Made by a program: the position numbers and the translations under genes. Positions 43,946 to 53,361 of a stretch of 64,000 nucleotides of DNA are shown here, in pieces (the first letter of the stretch is position 1; every line of letters begins with the position of its first letter). This DNA comes from Parasalinivibrio latis. Its GTDB lineage: Bacteria > Pseudomonadota > Gammaproteobacteria > Enterobacterales > Vibrionaceae. The DNA is taken from the NCBI RefSeq assembly GCF_036825535.1, contig NZ_CP098813.1, positions 620,001-684,000 on the forward strand, read 5' to 3'. Under the pieces are notes generated by a model. That model made no database searches. It saw nothing but the letters and a program-made list of their open reading frames with translations, and had not been told where the DNA came from.

Positions 43946-45336
43946 GGGTACTGTTTCCTGTAATGGGTCATGTATTTATCGATTTCCTTTTTCAGCGCCT
44001 CCCTGAACGCTGGGTACCGCTGATTACAGCCTTGCCAGAGATCGGGGCTGTCGAGAAAGCCATCCACCGGGTCTTTGCCTGCGAACCAGGCTTCAGCCAT
44101 TGGCAGGTAAGGGTCGGCGTAGTTGAATACAAACTTCCCTTCGATATAAAGAGCCAGGAAACAATACCAATGGGCGATGAGCACCCGGGCGTTGGCTGGG
44201 TCGCGGCCCGCTTCCAGGGTGCGCTCGACCGAGGGAAGGATAAAACCGGAAAACTTGCTCAGGCTGTCGGCGGCAATCCGGGCAATGGAGTCGGTAATAT
44301 AACGGTTACTGAACCGTTCAATGATGGTTGCCCGGTAGGCTTCCAGATCAACCGGCGGGTTCTCTATGGTGGGAATCACCTCTTCCCGGTGGTAACGGAG
44401 CAACAACCCGTTGAGTTCATCATCACGGATATTCTCATCATATGTCTGGTACCCACGAAGCGCCCCGACATAGGAAAGCAGGAAGTGGCCACCGTTCAGT
44501 ATCCGGATCTTGGTTTCTTCAAAAGCGTGGACATCCTGGGTGAAAGTGACACCTACCCGGTCCAGCGCCGGGAAATCGGCAGCAAATTTGTCTTCAATCA
44601 CCCATTGTTCAAAGTCTTCCCCCATCACCGGGCAGGCATCCGATTCCCCGGTTTCAGCAAGGATATCAGCCGTCAGGCCAGCGGGGGGAACCGGTGTAAT
44701 GCGATCGACCATGCAGGCTGGGAAGGTCACATTGGCATCAAGCCATGTCAACAATTGGCTGTCGCCCTGCGCGGCTAAAAACTGCCGGAATGCCGCTTCC
44801 AGTCGGGCACCGTTGTTACGCAGGTTGTCACAGGTCAGCACGGTGATCGGCTCCCCGGTTGCCTGCTGGCGAATACGCAACGCCCGGGCCAGAAACCCGT
44901 AAAGGGTGACAGGTTGGTTGGCCGGGTTTGTATCGGCCGCCACCTCCGGGTGGTTGAGGTTCAGGTCATCGCTGTCAGTAAGGTAATACCCCCCTTCGGT
45001 GACAGTGATCGTGACGGCCTTGACGGCGCTTTCTGCAAACAACGAATCAAAACCGGCCAGATCTGAAGAGGCATCCACCAAAGTTCGGATTGATTCAATT
45101 TTGTGGTAGGTACAGTCCCCGGATGCAGATATTTTCTTGAACCAGAAAGCGCCTTTTTGGCCTGCCAGTTGCCGCACAAGGGCACCACTTTCTTTTCGCA
45201 AATTCACACCGGTGTAATGCCACTGTTCATTGGCATCACCCAGGTCATTGAGGCGCTGCACGTAGTAGGCCTGATGCCCACGGTGGAATGACCCTACTCC
45301 GAAATGCACCAGCTTTCTTTGCTCAGCCATCGACAA
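43942..45336 (-). CDS. Mannitol/D-arabinitol dehydrogenase family protein
   Basis: The 464-residue long-chain polyol dehydrogenase has the N-terminal FGVGSFHRGHQAYY motif, TVTEGGYYL, NLRNNG and MVDRITP. The catalytic set is the lysine, asparagine and histidine of KIRILNGGH, spaced as in Pseudomonas mannitol 2-dehydrogenase. It is zinc-independent and NAD-linked. The TVTEGGYYL and long central region resemble D-arabinitol 4-dehydrogenases, and the xylulokinase nearby favours arabinitol to xylulose, but mannitol to fructose is possible. The start codon at 45336 overlaps the ATPase gene by 14 bases; an ATG two codons later is an alternative. Confidence 0.88.
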   Translation of the reverse strand: MSMAEQRKLVHFGVGSFHRGHQAYYVQRLNDLGDANEQWHYTGVNLRKESGALVRQLAGQKGAFWFKKISASGDCTYHKIESIRTLVDASSDLAGFDSLFAESAVKAVTITVTEGGYYLTDSDDLNLNHPEVAADTNPANQPVTLYGFLARALRIRQQATGEPITVLTCDNLRNNGARLEAAFRQFLAAQGDSQLLTWLDANVTFPACMVDRITPVPPAGLTADILAETGESDACPVMGEDFEQWVIEDKFAADFPALDRVGVTFTQDVHAFEETKIRILNGGHFLLSYVGALRGYQTYDENIRDDELNGLLLRYHREEVIPTIENPPVDLEAYRATIIERFSNRYITDSIARIAADSLSKFSGFILPSVERTLEAGRDPANARVLIAHWYCFLALYIEGKFVFNYADPYLPMAEAWFAGKDPVDGFLDSPDLWQGCNQRYPAFREALKKEIDKYMTHYRKQYP

Positions 45337-46444
45337 GCTCCTTCCAGTCCGACGTCTGGTAGTTATTCAGCGCCCGTCCCAAGGCATCAAAAAGGTATAT
45401 CTGCTTTCTGTCCAGCCTCACTCCTACATGCTGGTTAAGCTTGGGCGACAGTTTTGGTTCAGCGCGTACCACCAGGGTTTCACCGCTCAGGGTACGCACA
45501 TAAGTAAGGGTTTCAGAGCCCAGCTGTTCAACCACCTCGACATCCCCTTCCACGTCGCCCTGTTCCGGTGTAGTAAACGCCAGGGTCTCGGGCCGGAACC
45601 CGATACGGCGGATATCCCCGGCGCTTCCGTTATACCGGGCAGCGTCGAGCTCAACCGGGCGGCTGTCAGGGAAACTGACCCGAAGCGTATCACTTTGCCC
45701 ACTGGCCTCCTGTATCTGGAGGGTGTTCATTTTCGGGGTACCGATAAAGGTGGCAACAAACTCGTTGGCAGGCTGGTGGTAAAGCTCCAGCGGCGAGCCT
45801 ATCTGCGCCACTTCACCAACATCCATGATCACCACTTTGTCAGCCAGCGTCATGGCTTCAACCTGATCGTGGGTCACATAGATCATGGTGCTGCCAAGCT
45901 CGTGGTGAAGACGCGACAGCTCTATACGCATCTCCACCCTGAGTGCCGCATCCAGGTTTGACAACGGCTCGTCAAACAGGAATACCTTGGGGTTTCGCAC
46001 TATGGCACGGCCAATGGCAACCCGCTGGCGCTGCCCGCCGGAAAGGGCTTTCGGCTTGCGGTCGAGGTATTCTTCCAGCTTGAGCGCCTTGGCGACCCTG
46101 CCAACCTTGTCCTTGATTTCCTGCTCCGGCCGACCGGCCAGTTTCAGGGCAAAAGACATGTTTCGCTCAACCGTCATGTGGGGGTAGAGCGCATAACTTT
46201 GGAACACCATCGCCACATCACGCTTGGACGGATGCAGTTCAGTGATGTCCTGCTGCTCAATATGGATACCGCCCTCAGACGAGCTTTCCAGCCCGGCAAT
46301 GGTGCGCAGCAATGTCGACTTGCCGCAGCCCGAAGGCCCGACAAACACCACAAACTCACCACGTTCAATATCAAAGTTGATGTCTTTCAGTGCGGTGTGC
46401 TCACCGTACTTTTTATAGAGGTTCTTTACTTGCAGATAACTCAT
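45323..46444 (-). CDS. Sugar/polyol ABC transporter ATPase (UgpC/MalK family)
   Basis: The protein is 373 residues from the ATG at 46444, which overlaps the permease stop by four bases. Walker A is GPSGCGKST, the signature LSGGQRQRVAIGRAI, Walker B FLFDEPLSNLDAALR and the H-loop YVTHDQVEAMTLADK. A C-terminal TOBE/OB domain follows from about residue 235. It energises uptake by the two permeases and the binding protein of this operon and resembles SmoK/MtlK ATPases of sorbitol/mannitol importers. Confidence 0.94.
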   Translation of the reverse strand: MSYLQVKNLYKKYGEHTALKDINFDIERGEFVVFVGPSGCGKSTLLRTIAGLESSSEGGIHIEQQDITELHPSKRDVAMVFQSYALYPHMTVERNMSFALKLAGRPEQEIKDKVGRVAKALKLEEYLDRKPKALSGGQRQRVAIGRAIVRNPKVFLFDEPLSNLDAALRVEMRIELSRLHHELGSTMIYVTHDQVEAMTLADKVVIMDVGEVAQIGSPLELYHQPANEFVATFIGTPKMNTLQIQEASGQSDTLRVSFPDSRPVELDAARYNGSAGDIRRIGFRPETLAFTTPEQGDVEGDVEVVEQLGSETLTYVRTLSGETLVVRAEPKLSPKLNQHVGVRLDRKQIYLFDALGRALNNYQTSDWKELVDG

Positions 46445-47259
46445 TTCACAGCCCCAAACGTCAATCCCTGTACAAGCTGCTTCTGGCAGAACCAGCCCAG
46501 TACGATAATCGGTGCACTCGCCAAGGTAGATGCCGCCGACAACTTGGCCCAGAACAGCCCTTCCGGGCTGGAGTAAGTGGAAATCATGGTCGCCAGTGTC
46601 CCGGCATTGGCTGAGGTCAGATTGATTGACCAGAATGCTTCGTTCCATGCCAGCACAATGGACAGGAGTGCGGTGGATGCCACGCCTCCGAGCGACAGTG
46701 GCAGCAACACATGGCGGATTTCGCCCCAGGTATCGGCACCGTCCAGGCGAACCGCTTCAAGAATGTCTTTCGGGATATCCTTGAAGTAGGAAAACAGCAT
46801 CCACACCACAATCGGCAGGTTCATCAATGTGTAGATAATGGTCAGCGCCAGTGTGCTGTCCAAAAGCCCGGCATCCTTGCAGAGGATGTAAATAGGCACT
46901 AATACGCCCACCGCAGGGAGCATCTTGGTAGAGAGCATCCAAAGAAGAATGTCCTTGGTGAACCGGCGTGGGTAAAACGCCATTGAATACGCAGCAGGGA
47001 TCGCCACAATCAGAGCCAGAATGGTGGAGCCGAAAGCGGTGATGAGTGAGTTTTTGGCAAACTTCAGGTAATCACTGCGCTCCTGGACAATCTCAAAATT
47101 TTCCAGCGTCGGCGTAAACACAAAGCTGGGGGGGACTTCGATAGCCTGTTGCTCGGTTTTAAGCGAGGTAACCAGCATCATGATGATCGGGAAGAACACC
47201 AGGATGGCTGCAGCCCAGCAAATCAGGGGGCGAATAAACCCGGTTTTTTCTGAATTCAT
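46441..47259 (-). CDS. Polyol ABC transporter permease (MalG type)
   Basis: The 272-residue permease starts at the ATG at 47259 (GGAG ribosome binding site). It has six hydrophobic segments and the EAA loop DILEAVRLDGADTWGEIRHVLLPLS near residues 165-190. Such subunits pair with a MalF-type partner, here the gene 10 bases upstream. Confidence 0.93.
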   Translation of the reverse strand: MNSEKTGFIRPLICWAAAILVFFPIIMMLVTSLKTEQQAIEVPPSFVFTPTLENFEIVQERSDYLKFAKNSLITAFGSTILALIVAIPAAYSMAFYPRRFTKDILLWMLSTKMLPAVGVLVPIYILCKDAGLLDSTLALTIIYTLMNLPIVVWMLFSYFKDIPKDILEAVRLDGADTWGEIRHVLLPLSLGGVASTALLSIVLAWNEAFWSINLTSANAGTLATMISTYSSPEGLFWAKLSAASTLASAPIIVLGWFCQKQLVQGLTFGAVK

Positions 47260-47269
47260 CGTTTTCTCC

Positions 47270-48130
47270 TCAGGTAACCAGGTTCTTGCCGATCGCTCGG
47301 ACCAGGAAAATCGCCACAATGTTGGCGAGCACTACGGCCACCAGCCCGCCTGCTGACGCCACGCCCACATCAAATTGCATCAGCGCCTGCGCAAAAATCA
47401 GGAACGCGAGGTTAGTGGACTCATAGCCGGGACCACCGCCTGTTGTCACAAAAATCTCGGCGAATACCGACAGCATAAAGATGGTTTCAATCATCATGAC
47501 CACGGCAATAGGCCGGGCGAGATGCGGCAGGGTCAGGTAGCGAAAGACCTGAAAACCGGTTGCGCCATCCAGGACGGCCGCTTCTTTCTGTTCGTGATCC
47601 ATTGATTGGAGCGAGGTGATAAAAATCAGCAGGGCAAAGGGCATCCACTGCCAGCTGATCATTGCGATGATCGAGCCAAGGGGAAATTCAGCCAGCCAGT
47701 CTACCGGTTCAAGCCCGACACTTTCCCAAAGCCATGCCAGTACGCCATAAACCGGGTGCATCATCATGTTTTTCCAAAGCAATGCGTTGACCGTCGGCAT
47801 GATGAAGAAAGGGGAAATCAGCAATATCCGCGCGATGCCCCTGCCAAAAAACGGCTTATCCAGCGCGACGGCCAGTAAAACACCGAGCACTACCGTACAT
47901 ACCAACACCATTGCAACCAGGAAAAGGGTATTGCCAACCGCCGGCCAGAATGCATCGTCTGTGTAGAAAAATTCAAAGTTCATCCACCCGATAAAATTGT
48001 GTTCCCCCGGGTAGAGGAGGTTGTAGCGGATCGTGGAGAAATACACTGTCATCGACAGCGGGACAATCATCCACAGCAACAACAAAATAAACGACGGTGC
48101 AATCAACATCCGTGATAGCCAGTTCTGCAT
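47270..48130 (-). CDS. Polyol ABC transporter permease (MalF type)
   Basis: The 286-residue permease has six predicted membrane helices and the EAA loop in KEAAVLDGATGFQVFRYLTLPHL (about residues 180-203). It is the second gene of the operon, 91 bases behind the binding-protein gene with a stem-loop in the gap. Confidence 0.93.
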   Translation of the reverse strand: MQNWLSRMLIAPSFILLLLWMIVPLSMTVYFSTIRYNLLYPGEHNFIGWMNFEFFYTDDAFWPAVGNTLFLVAMVLVCTVVLGVLLAVALDKPFFGRGIARILLISPFFIMPTVNALLWKNMMMHPVYGVLAWLWESVGLEPVDWLAEFPLGSIIAMISWQWMPFALLIFITSLQSMDHEQKEAAVLDGATGFQVFRYLTLPHLARPIAVVMMIETIFMLSVFAEIFVTTGGGPGYESTNLAFLIFAQALMQFDVGVASAGGLVAVVLANIVAIFLVRAIGKNLVT

Positions 48131-48180
48131 CGTCAGAATTCCTTAAGTTTGAAAGAGTGGCCGGGTAAGCGGTCCCGGCC

Positions 48181-48206
48181 AAAAAGATGGCCTGCCGGGG
48201 CAGGCC
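48181..48206 (-). terminator. Stem-loop between binding-protein and permease genes
   Basis: A strong stem (GGCCTGCC/GGCAGGCC) is followed on the minus strand by TCTTTTT. Such hairpins in sugar ABC operons partly terminate transcription or protect the binding-protein mRNA, giving more receptor than permease. Confidence 0.6.
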
Positions 48207-48221
48207 GCATACACGTTGGTA

Positions 48222-49532
48222 TCAGTAGTAACCGGCTTTACGCATTTCGCGATCAGCCGATTTGTTGGCGCTCTCCAGCGCTTTCTGAACACTTTGCTTA
48301 CCAGCTACAACTGCACTGAACTGTTGCCCGGCAGCGATACCAATCGCCTGGAATTCCGGGATTGCAGCAAACTGGACGCCGATATACGGAGACGGCAGCA
48401 AGGTGCTGTTGTCCGGGTTAGCGGAGCTGATGGCAGTCAGTTCTGCATTGGCAAACACGGCCGCTTCAAGGAACTCAGGGGTTTCATAGGTTGAAATCCG
48501 GGTTCCGGTAGGCACATTCGCCCAGCCATTGTTTTTCGCCACCAACTTGATGTATTCCTTCGATGTCGCCCACTTCACAAACCGCTCTGCTTCAGCCGCT
48601 TTTTGTGTACTGGCAGGAATACCGAGCGCCCATGCCCAGAGCCAGTTAGCACCGCGCTTGGTCACCGATACCGGTGCCTGTGCGAAGGCAACCTTGTCAG
48701 CCACTTTGCTTTGCCCAGGGTTGGAAATGAAAGACGCAGCGATGGTGGCATCAATCCACATTCCGCACTTGCCTTCATTGAACAGTGCCAGGATCTCATT
48801 GAAGCTGTTGGAGCTTGAGCCAGGGGGGCCAAAGTTGGCCAGGAGATCGGCGTAGAAAGAAACGGCATGTTCCCAGGCTGGTGTATTCAGCTGTGGTTTC
48901 CAGTTTTCATCAAACCAGCGGGCACCAAAAGAGTTGGCCATGGTTGTTATGAATGCCGTGTTGTCACCCCATCCTGGCTTACCGCGCAGGCAGATCCCGT
49001 ACACACCGTTGTCAGGATCATGGATCGCCTCGGCAACATCACGGACATGGCCCCAGGTCGGGTGATCCTCAATGGTCATGCCTGCCTTTTCCACCAGATC
49101 CTTGCGGTACATCAGCATAGAGCTTTCACCGTAGAAAGGGACTGCATACATCTTGTCGTCTACCGACAGTCCCGCTCGCATTGCCGGGAGCAAGTCATCT
49201 GCGTCGTAGTTGGCGTCATCAGATATTTCTTTCAGCCAACCGCGCTTGCCCCAGATCGGTGTTTCGTACATGCCGATTGTCATAATATCGAACTGGCCGC
49301 CCTTGGTGGTGATGTCGGTGGTTACGCGCTGGCGCAGCACACCTTCCTCAAGGGTTACCCAATTCAATTTGATATCCGGGTTTTCTTTTTCGAATTCCTT
49401 ACTGAACTTTTGCATCTCAATCATATGGCCGTTGTTCACTGTAGCAATGGTCAGCTCAGTGACCGCAGCAGCGTTAAAAGCCAGTGAAGCCGTCAGGGCG
49501 CATACTGCGGCCATAGCAACGGGTTTAAACAT
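48222..49532 (-). CDS. Polyol ABC transporter periplasmic binding protein
   Basis: The protein is 436 residues from the ATG at 49532, chosen for its GGAGGA ribosome binding site; the open frame extends 48 codons further. A signal peptide (about 1-24, ending NAAAV) is followed by a type 1 extracellular solute-binding fold (LTIATVNNGHMIEMQKFSKEFEKENPDI, then FDIMTIGMYETPIWGKRGWLKEI and GKCGMWIDATIAASF). The sequence is typical of SmoE/MtlE receptors for sorbitol or mannitol. It is the first gene of the polyol operon. Confidence 0.93.
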   Translation of the reverse strand: MFKPVAMAAVCALTASLAFNAAAVTELTIATVNNGHMIEMQKFSKEFEKENPDIKLNWVTLEEGVLRQRVTTDITTKGGQFDIMTIGMYETPIWGKRGWLKEISDDANYDADDLLPAMRAGLSVDDKMYAVPFYGESSMLMYRKDLVEKAGMTIEDHPTWGHVRDVAEAIHDPDNGVYGICLRGKPGWGDNTAFITTMANSFGARWFDENWKPQLNTPAWEHAVSFYADLLANFGPPGSSSNSFNEILALFNEGKCGMWIDATIAASFISNPGQSKVADKVAFAQAPVSVTKRGANWLWAWALGIPASTQKAAEAERFVKWATSKEYIKLVAKNNGWANVPTGTRISTYETPEFLEAAVFANAELTAISSANPDNSTLLPSPYIGVQFAAIPEFQAIGIAAGQQFSAVVAGKQSVQKALESANKSADREMRKAGYY

Positions 49533-49815
49533 GCGTTGTCCTCCAGGTTCATTCTTCATCGAACATTCGATTAACATTCGTACAACAACCCAAGGCAAAA
49601 AAAGAACGAAACAGGTGAATTCAGTGCATAAAAGTACTTTTCTGGTAGGTGAAATATCTTTTTTTGACTTTGCCAAGTGTTAAATCATGGTTGCATTGCA
49701 TCCATGTTCAATATTGATAGGTGACTCACTAAAGATTTACACTTGGTGTAAGCCGACCTGTACATGGAAATGTTGGGGGGCTGGATTGAATTTGCTCACG
49801 AAAGGACAGGGAAAT

Positions 49816-50250
49816 GTGAGACGAGTGGTCTGCTTTGCAATTATTACCAGTGTTTTAACACTGCCCGCTTTTGGTAAGTCACTGGCCAGATTTCCTGACG
49901 ACCTCAAAACGTGGGATGTATTAAAACAAAGCTTCGTTTCAGACTCAGAGCGTGAAACCCCTTCAAGTGCAACCGAATATTGTTTGTTACCCCTGACAGA
50001 CATCCGCCATGGGAAGGATACTCGCCTCTCTATCCAGGTTCCGAACAAAAACTGGCCCTATTTTCCATCCCTTGAGCCGGACAGAAATGGTTTGATCGTT
50101 GCGGTCGAGCTGACAGACATCGATTTGATATTGGTGACAGAACTCTTTGAGGGACTGCCCCTGTACGGTACGTACGACCTTAAAGGCAATGACGTAAGCC
50201 ACAGGCATCCTTCAATACAGACAGACAAATGTATTTTATGCCATCGGTAA
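49816..50250 (+). CDS. Small exported protein with a C-terminal CxxCH haem motif
   Basis: The protein is 144 residues from a GTG at 49816 with an AGGACAGGGA ribosome binding site; the open frame extends 43 codons further back without support. A signal peptide (RRVVCFAIITSVLTLPAFGKS) is followed by about 115 residues with a two-to-three-strand beta pattern. The last residues are TDKCILCHR, a haem c attachment motif. A haem motif placed at the very C terminus is seen in cytochrome P460-like proteins, but I cannot confirm that family. It lies 55 bases upstream of the diguanylate cyclase gene on the same strand, so the two may be coexpressed. Confidence 0.7.
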   Translation: MRRVVCFAIITSVLTLPAFGKSLARFPDDLKTWDVLKQSFVSDSERETPSSATEYCLLPLTDIRHGKDTRLSIQVPNKNWPYFPSLEPDRNGLIVAVELTDIDLILVTELFEGLPLYGTYDLKGNDVSHRHPSIQTDKCILCHR

Positions 50251-50305
50251 TGTGTGTGATTCAGTGCTCTGGGAAAAGGGCTGACAATACAACAGGGATT
50301 GGAAT

Positions 50306-51748
50306 GTGAAGAAGTACGCCAGCCTCAAGTACAAGCTGGTATTCATATACTGGCTCATCATACTTGCCGTTATTATCTGCATGAGCGTTTTTCACTACAA
50401 AGATGAGTGGGACAGGGCCAAGACACGGGCAGATAAGCATGTATCAAGCCTCGCCGGTTTGCTCGTTACACCTATTTCTTCGGCTATTGCTGCCGGGCAA
50501 TATGCGACTTTGACAGACTCTGCATTTTCCAAACAACTCTCGGCTGTGCCTTCGCTTTATTATTTCAAAGCCCAGGGAGTCAGTGAAATTAATGCGCAAC
50601 ATTTTGAAGTCACCTACCTGAAAAGCCAGGGGCCACCATGGCGAAGTACGTTCCCGGAGGGTTACATAGAACAGTTGGACATTAAACTGCTCCAGCTTAA
50701 ACGCAGGCTGGAAAGCGACCCCTCCGAGGTTTCCCGCATTACGTTTCTTCTCAACCGTCTTTCTGCTTCCAGGCAGCTTTACCAGCAAGTTCAGGAAAAA
50801 ACGGCGTTTTCAAAATCACATATGGCCTATCTGAACTACAAAAATGTAGACGGGCTTGACGCTGGCAATTGGCTCTACACCCTCAACTTGCCGTCAACAA
50901 ATTTAAATGGCGGAAAAATAACGTTTATATTTGACCTGAGCGAGCTAAAAAGTATTCGTGAGCGTATTCTTGTCTCTGCTTTTGAGGAAATATTGCTTGC
51001 CATGTTTGTTGCTGTGTTGCTACTCACCCTCACCATCTACTGGCTGTTTAAACCGCTTGAAGAACTCACCCAGTTTGTATCCAATCATATTGATGATATT
51101 GAACCCAATGAGTTGCCAGGACTTAAGAGGGATGATGAAATCGGCGAATTATCACGTAAATTCAAAACCGTACTTCATGATGCCCACATACATGTCAGGG
51201 AGACCAACCGCCTGGCATTGACAGATCCGCTGACCGGGCTATTCAACCGTCGCCACTACAATCAGATTGTCCAGGGTGAAATCTATCAGGTTACCCGTTC
51301 CTCTGAAGTACTCTCATTTTTCTATATCGATATAGACCGGTTTAAAAGCTACAACGATACCTATGGCCATGCTCAGGGGGATACTGCGTTAAAACAGGTA
51401 GCACTGGCGTTGGCCGCTGTTGTGAGGAGGGAAAATGATTTCTGTTTCCGGTTTGGCGGAGAGGAGTTTTTGGTTATCTGCCGGACTCAAACGGAAAAAG
51501 ATGCCCTGCTGTTAGCAAGGGGGATACGCAATACGATCCTGTCAATGCAACTTCCCCACGAGAACAGTGACCCGCTTAAAGTACTCACTGTCTCTATTGG
51601 TATTTGCACAGTCAGACCTGGGTACCAACCATCAGAAGACGAAATGCTGCAGACAGCTGATCAAGCGTTGTACGAGGCTAAGGCCACTGGCCGCAACCGG
51701 GTTATCCAACGCCTGCTGCGCAATGAGATGGAATTACAATCAAGCTGA
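50306..51748 (+). CDS. Membrane diguanylate cyclase with periplasmic sensor and HAMP
   Basis: The 480-residue protein starts at GTG 50306. Transmembrane helix 1 is at about 11-28, followed by a periplasmic sensor (about 30-220), helix 2 at about 225-248, a HAMP segment (FKPLEELTQFVSN) and a GGDEF domain from about residue 308 (LTDPLTGLFNRRHY). The active site is GGEEF and the product-inhibition I-site RxxD (REND) is intact five residues before it, so it should make cyclic di-GMP and be feedback-controlled. The upstream haem-motif protein is a candidate partner or ligand sensor. The 3' end overlaps the convergent SMR gene by nine bases. Confidence 0.93.
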   Translation: MKKYASLKYKLVFIYWLIILAVIICMSVFHYKDEWDRAKTRADKHVSSLAGLLVTPISSAIAAGQYATLTDSAFSKQLSAVPSLYYFKAQGVSEINAQHFEVTYLKSQGPPWRSTFPEGYIEQLDIKLLQLKRRLESDPSEVSRITFLLNRLSASRQLYQQVQEKTAFSKSHMAYLNYKNVDGLDAGNWLYTLNLPSTNLNGGKITFIFDLSELKSIRERILVSAFEEILLAMFVAVLLLTLTIYWLFKPLEELTQFVSNHIDDIEPNELPGLKRDDEIGELSRKFKTVLHDAHIHVRETNRLALTDPLTGLFNRRHYNQIVQGEIYQVTRSSEVLSFFYIDIDRFKSYNDTYGHAQGDTALKQVALALAAVVRRENDFCFRFGGEEFLVICRTQTEKDALLLARGIRNTILSMQLPHENSDPLKVLTVSIGICTVRPGYQPSEDEMLQTADQALYEAKATGRNRVIQRLLRNEMELQSS

Positions 51749-52072
51749 GTGTGCAGAGAACAGGTTAACGATTACTGAACCGGCCAGAATCAAACCCATT
51801 CCTAACATAACCGGAAGGCTCAATTTTTGACCGTAGGCAAACCAGCTGAATGCAGTAACCAATACAATTCCAGTTCCACTCCAAACAGCATAAGTTACGC
51901 CAAGAGGGACACTTTTGACAGTGATGGACAACAGGTAAAAAGCTATTCCGTAGCCCGTCAATACTACCAGTGAATACAGCGGCTGGGTGAATTGCTGCGT
52001 CCTTGGCATTAATGATGTTGCGATTACTTCAGCAACGATGGCACCAGCCAGCAGGAACCAGGCTTTCATCAA
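51740..52072 (-). CDS. Small multidrug resistance (EmrE-type) efflux protein
   Basis: The 110-residue protein has four membrane helices and the conserved proton-coupling glutamate in AGAIVAEVIATSLM (about residue 14), plus SVPLGVTYAVWSGTG and GMGLILAGSVIVN. It forms dimers that export cationic compounds. Sequence pattern is nearer EmrE/QacE than the SugE guanidinium group. It converges with and overlaps the cyclase gene. Confidence 0.92.
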   Translation of the reverse strand: MMKAWFLLAGAIVAEVIATSLMPRTQQFTQPLYSLVVLTGYGIAFYLLSITVKSVPLGVTYAVWSGTGIVLVTAFSWFAYGQKLSLPVMLGMGLILAGSVIVNLFSAHSA

Positions 52073-52248
52073 AAGACCTCACAAGATAAAGCAATACAGT
52101 GCACTTCCAGATACATGACATAGGTCACATTTTAAGGCGGGCGATTCTACCGTTTTTATTGACCCTCTGCACGTGGCATCGCACACTCAAAATGTACACT
52201 TGACTCAAGCCCCACGTACCACCTCCAAATCAGCCAGCGAGAAATCAG

Positions 52249-52698
52249 ATGATTAACTGGAATGAGATCCTGCGCCGAAGCAACGGAATGAACCTCCCAC
52301 CGGACAAGCGGGTGGAAAAGTCGCCAGACGAGTGGAAGCAGGAACTGGATGAAGAAACGTACTATGTCACCAGACAAAAAGGGACAGAACACCCATTCAG
52401 TTCTTCAATGTGCGGCCTTTTCAAACCGGGCTTGTACCGCTGCGCCTGTTGCGGGACTGCACTGTTCAATGCGAACGAAAAATTTGACTCAGGCACCGGC
52501 TGGCCTTCTTTCACCCAACCGGTCGGTGAAAACGTCGTTGATTACATCGGTGATTCAAGCCATGGTATGCAACGGATAGAAACAACCTGTTCGACATGTG
52601 ATGCCCATCTTGGCCATGTATTCCCGGATGGCCCACCGCCTTCAGGACTGCGCTACTGTATTAACGCCGTGTCTCTTAAACGAGATGAAAATGACTAA
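52249..52698 (+). CDS. msrB: Peptide methionine (R)-S-oxide reductase
   Basis: The 149-residue enzyme reduces the R-sulfoxide of methionine in proteins. It shows CAC and CxxC zinc pairs (YRCACCGTALF, TTCSTCDAHLGHVF), the substrate-site GTGWPSF and the catalytic cysteine in GLRYCINAVSLKR (about residue 136). It is divergent from the SMR gene. Confidence 0.96.
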   Translation: MINWNEILRRSNGMNLPPDKRVEKSPDEWKQELDEETYYVTRQKGTEHPFSSSMCGLFKPGLYRCACCGTALFNANEKFDSGTGWPSFTQPVGENVVDYIGDSSHGMQRIETTCSTCDAHLGHVFPDGPPPSGLRYCINAVSLKRDEND

Positions 52699-52828
52699 CA
52701 CCTAAAAACTTCCTCAAGGTATGTGGACACCTTGCCGTTAAACATAGAAGCACCGTTAACTAAATAGTTTTCCACATTCGCAACACCCAAATGGCCAGGG
52801 AACAATTCGAACATAAAAGGACGTAATC

Positions 52829-53344
52829 ATGAAATCTGTAAAGCTTCTTACCCTTGTTACCGCGACAGCAAGCGCACTGCTCTTGTCATCTCAGGCTGCT
52901 GCAGTTTTGCCGATAAGCGTAAATGCAAAGGCTGGTGCCTCTGATGTTAAATATGGGGGAAAGAGTGCAACAGGTTATACCTGGAGCGTATCGGGTTCCT
53001 ATGATGTAAATACATTCTCATCGATAGACCTGGGGTATGCCGAAACAAGAGCAACAATTCCCGATGCTTCAGATGTTGACCGTGACTATAAAGCTTACTA
53101 TGTACCGCTTACCCTTACTTTACGCGCACCGATAGTTGTCGGTGATGCATATGTCCGAGGTGGTGGCAGTTATTACAACAATACTTATTTCAATGAAGAA
53201 GAAGACGGATATGGATTTATAGGTGCTGTTGGATTACGCATGTACACCGGTCCCGGACCAATTTTTTCCATTGAGGTAGGATATTCTGACAACGGCTCAG
53301 CAGAATCGACTACGATTTCCATTGGTGCATCGCAAAGCTTCTGA
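52829..53344 (+). CDS. Small outer-membrane beta-barrel protein
   Basis: The 171-residue protein has a signal peptide (about 1-25, SSQAAAVLP). The mature part is built of alternating amphipathic strands (GYTWSVSGSYDV, SIDLGYAE, YVPLTLTLRAPI, AYVRGGGSYY) and ends in a phenylalanine, as expected for a BAM substrate. It resembles OmpX/OmpW-size eight-stranded barrels. The function is unknown. An AAAGGACG ribosome binding site precedes the ATG. Confidence 0.75.
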   Translation: MKSVKLLTLVTATASALLLSSQAAAVLPISVNAKAGASDVKYGGKSATGYTWSVSGSYDVNTFSSIDLGYAETRATIPDASDVDRDYKAYYVPLTLTLRAPIVVGDAYVRGGGSYYNNTYFNEEEDGYGFIGAVGLRMYTGPGPIFSIEVGYSDNGSAESTTISIGASQSF

Positions 53345-53361
53345 AGCCATTAATCAAAAAA

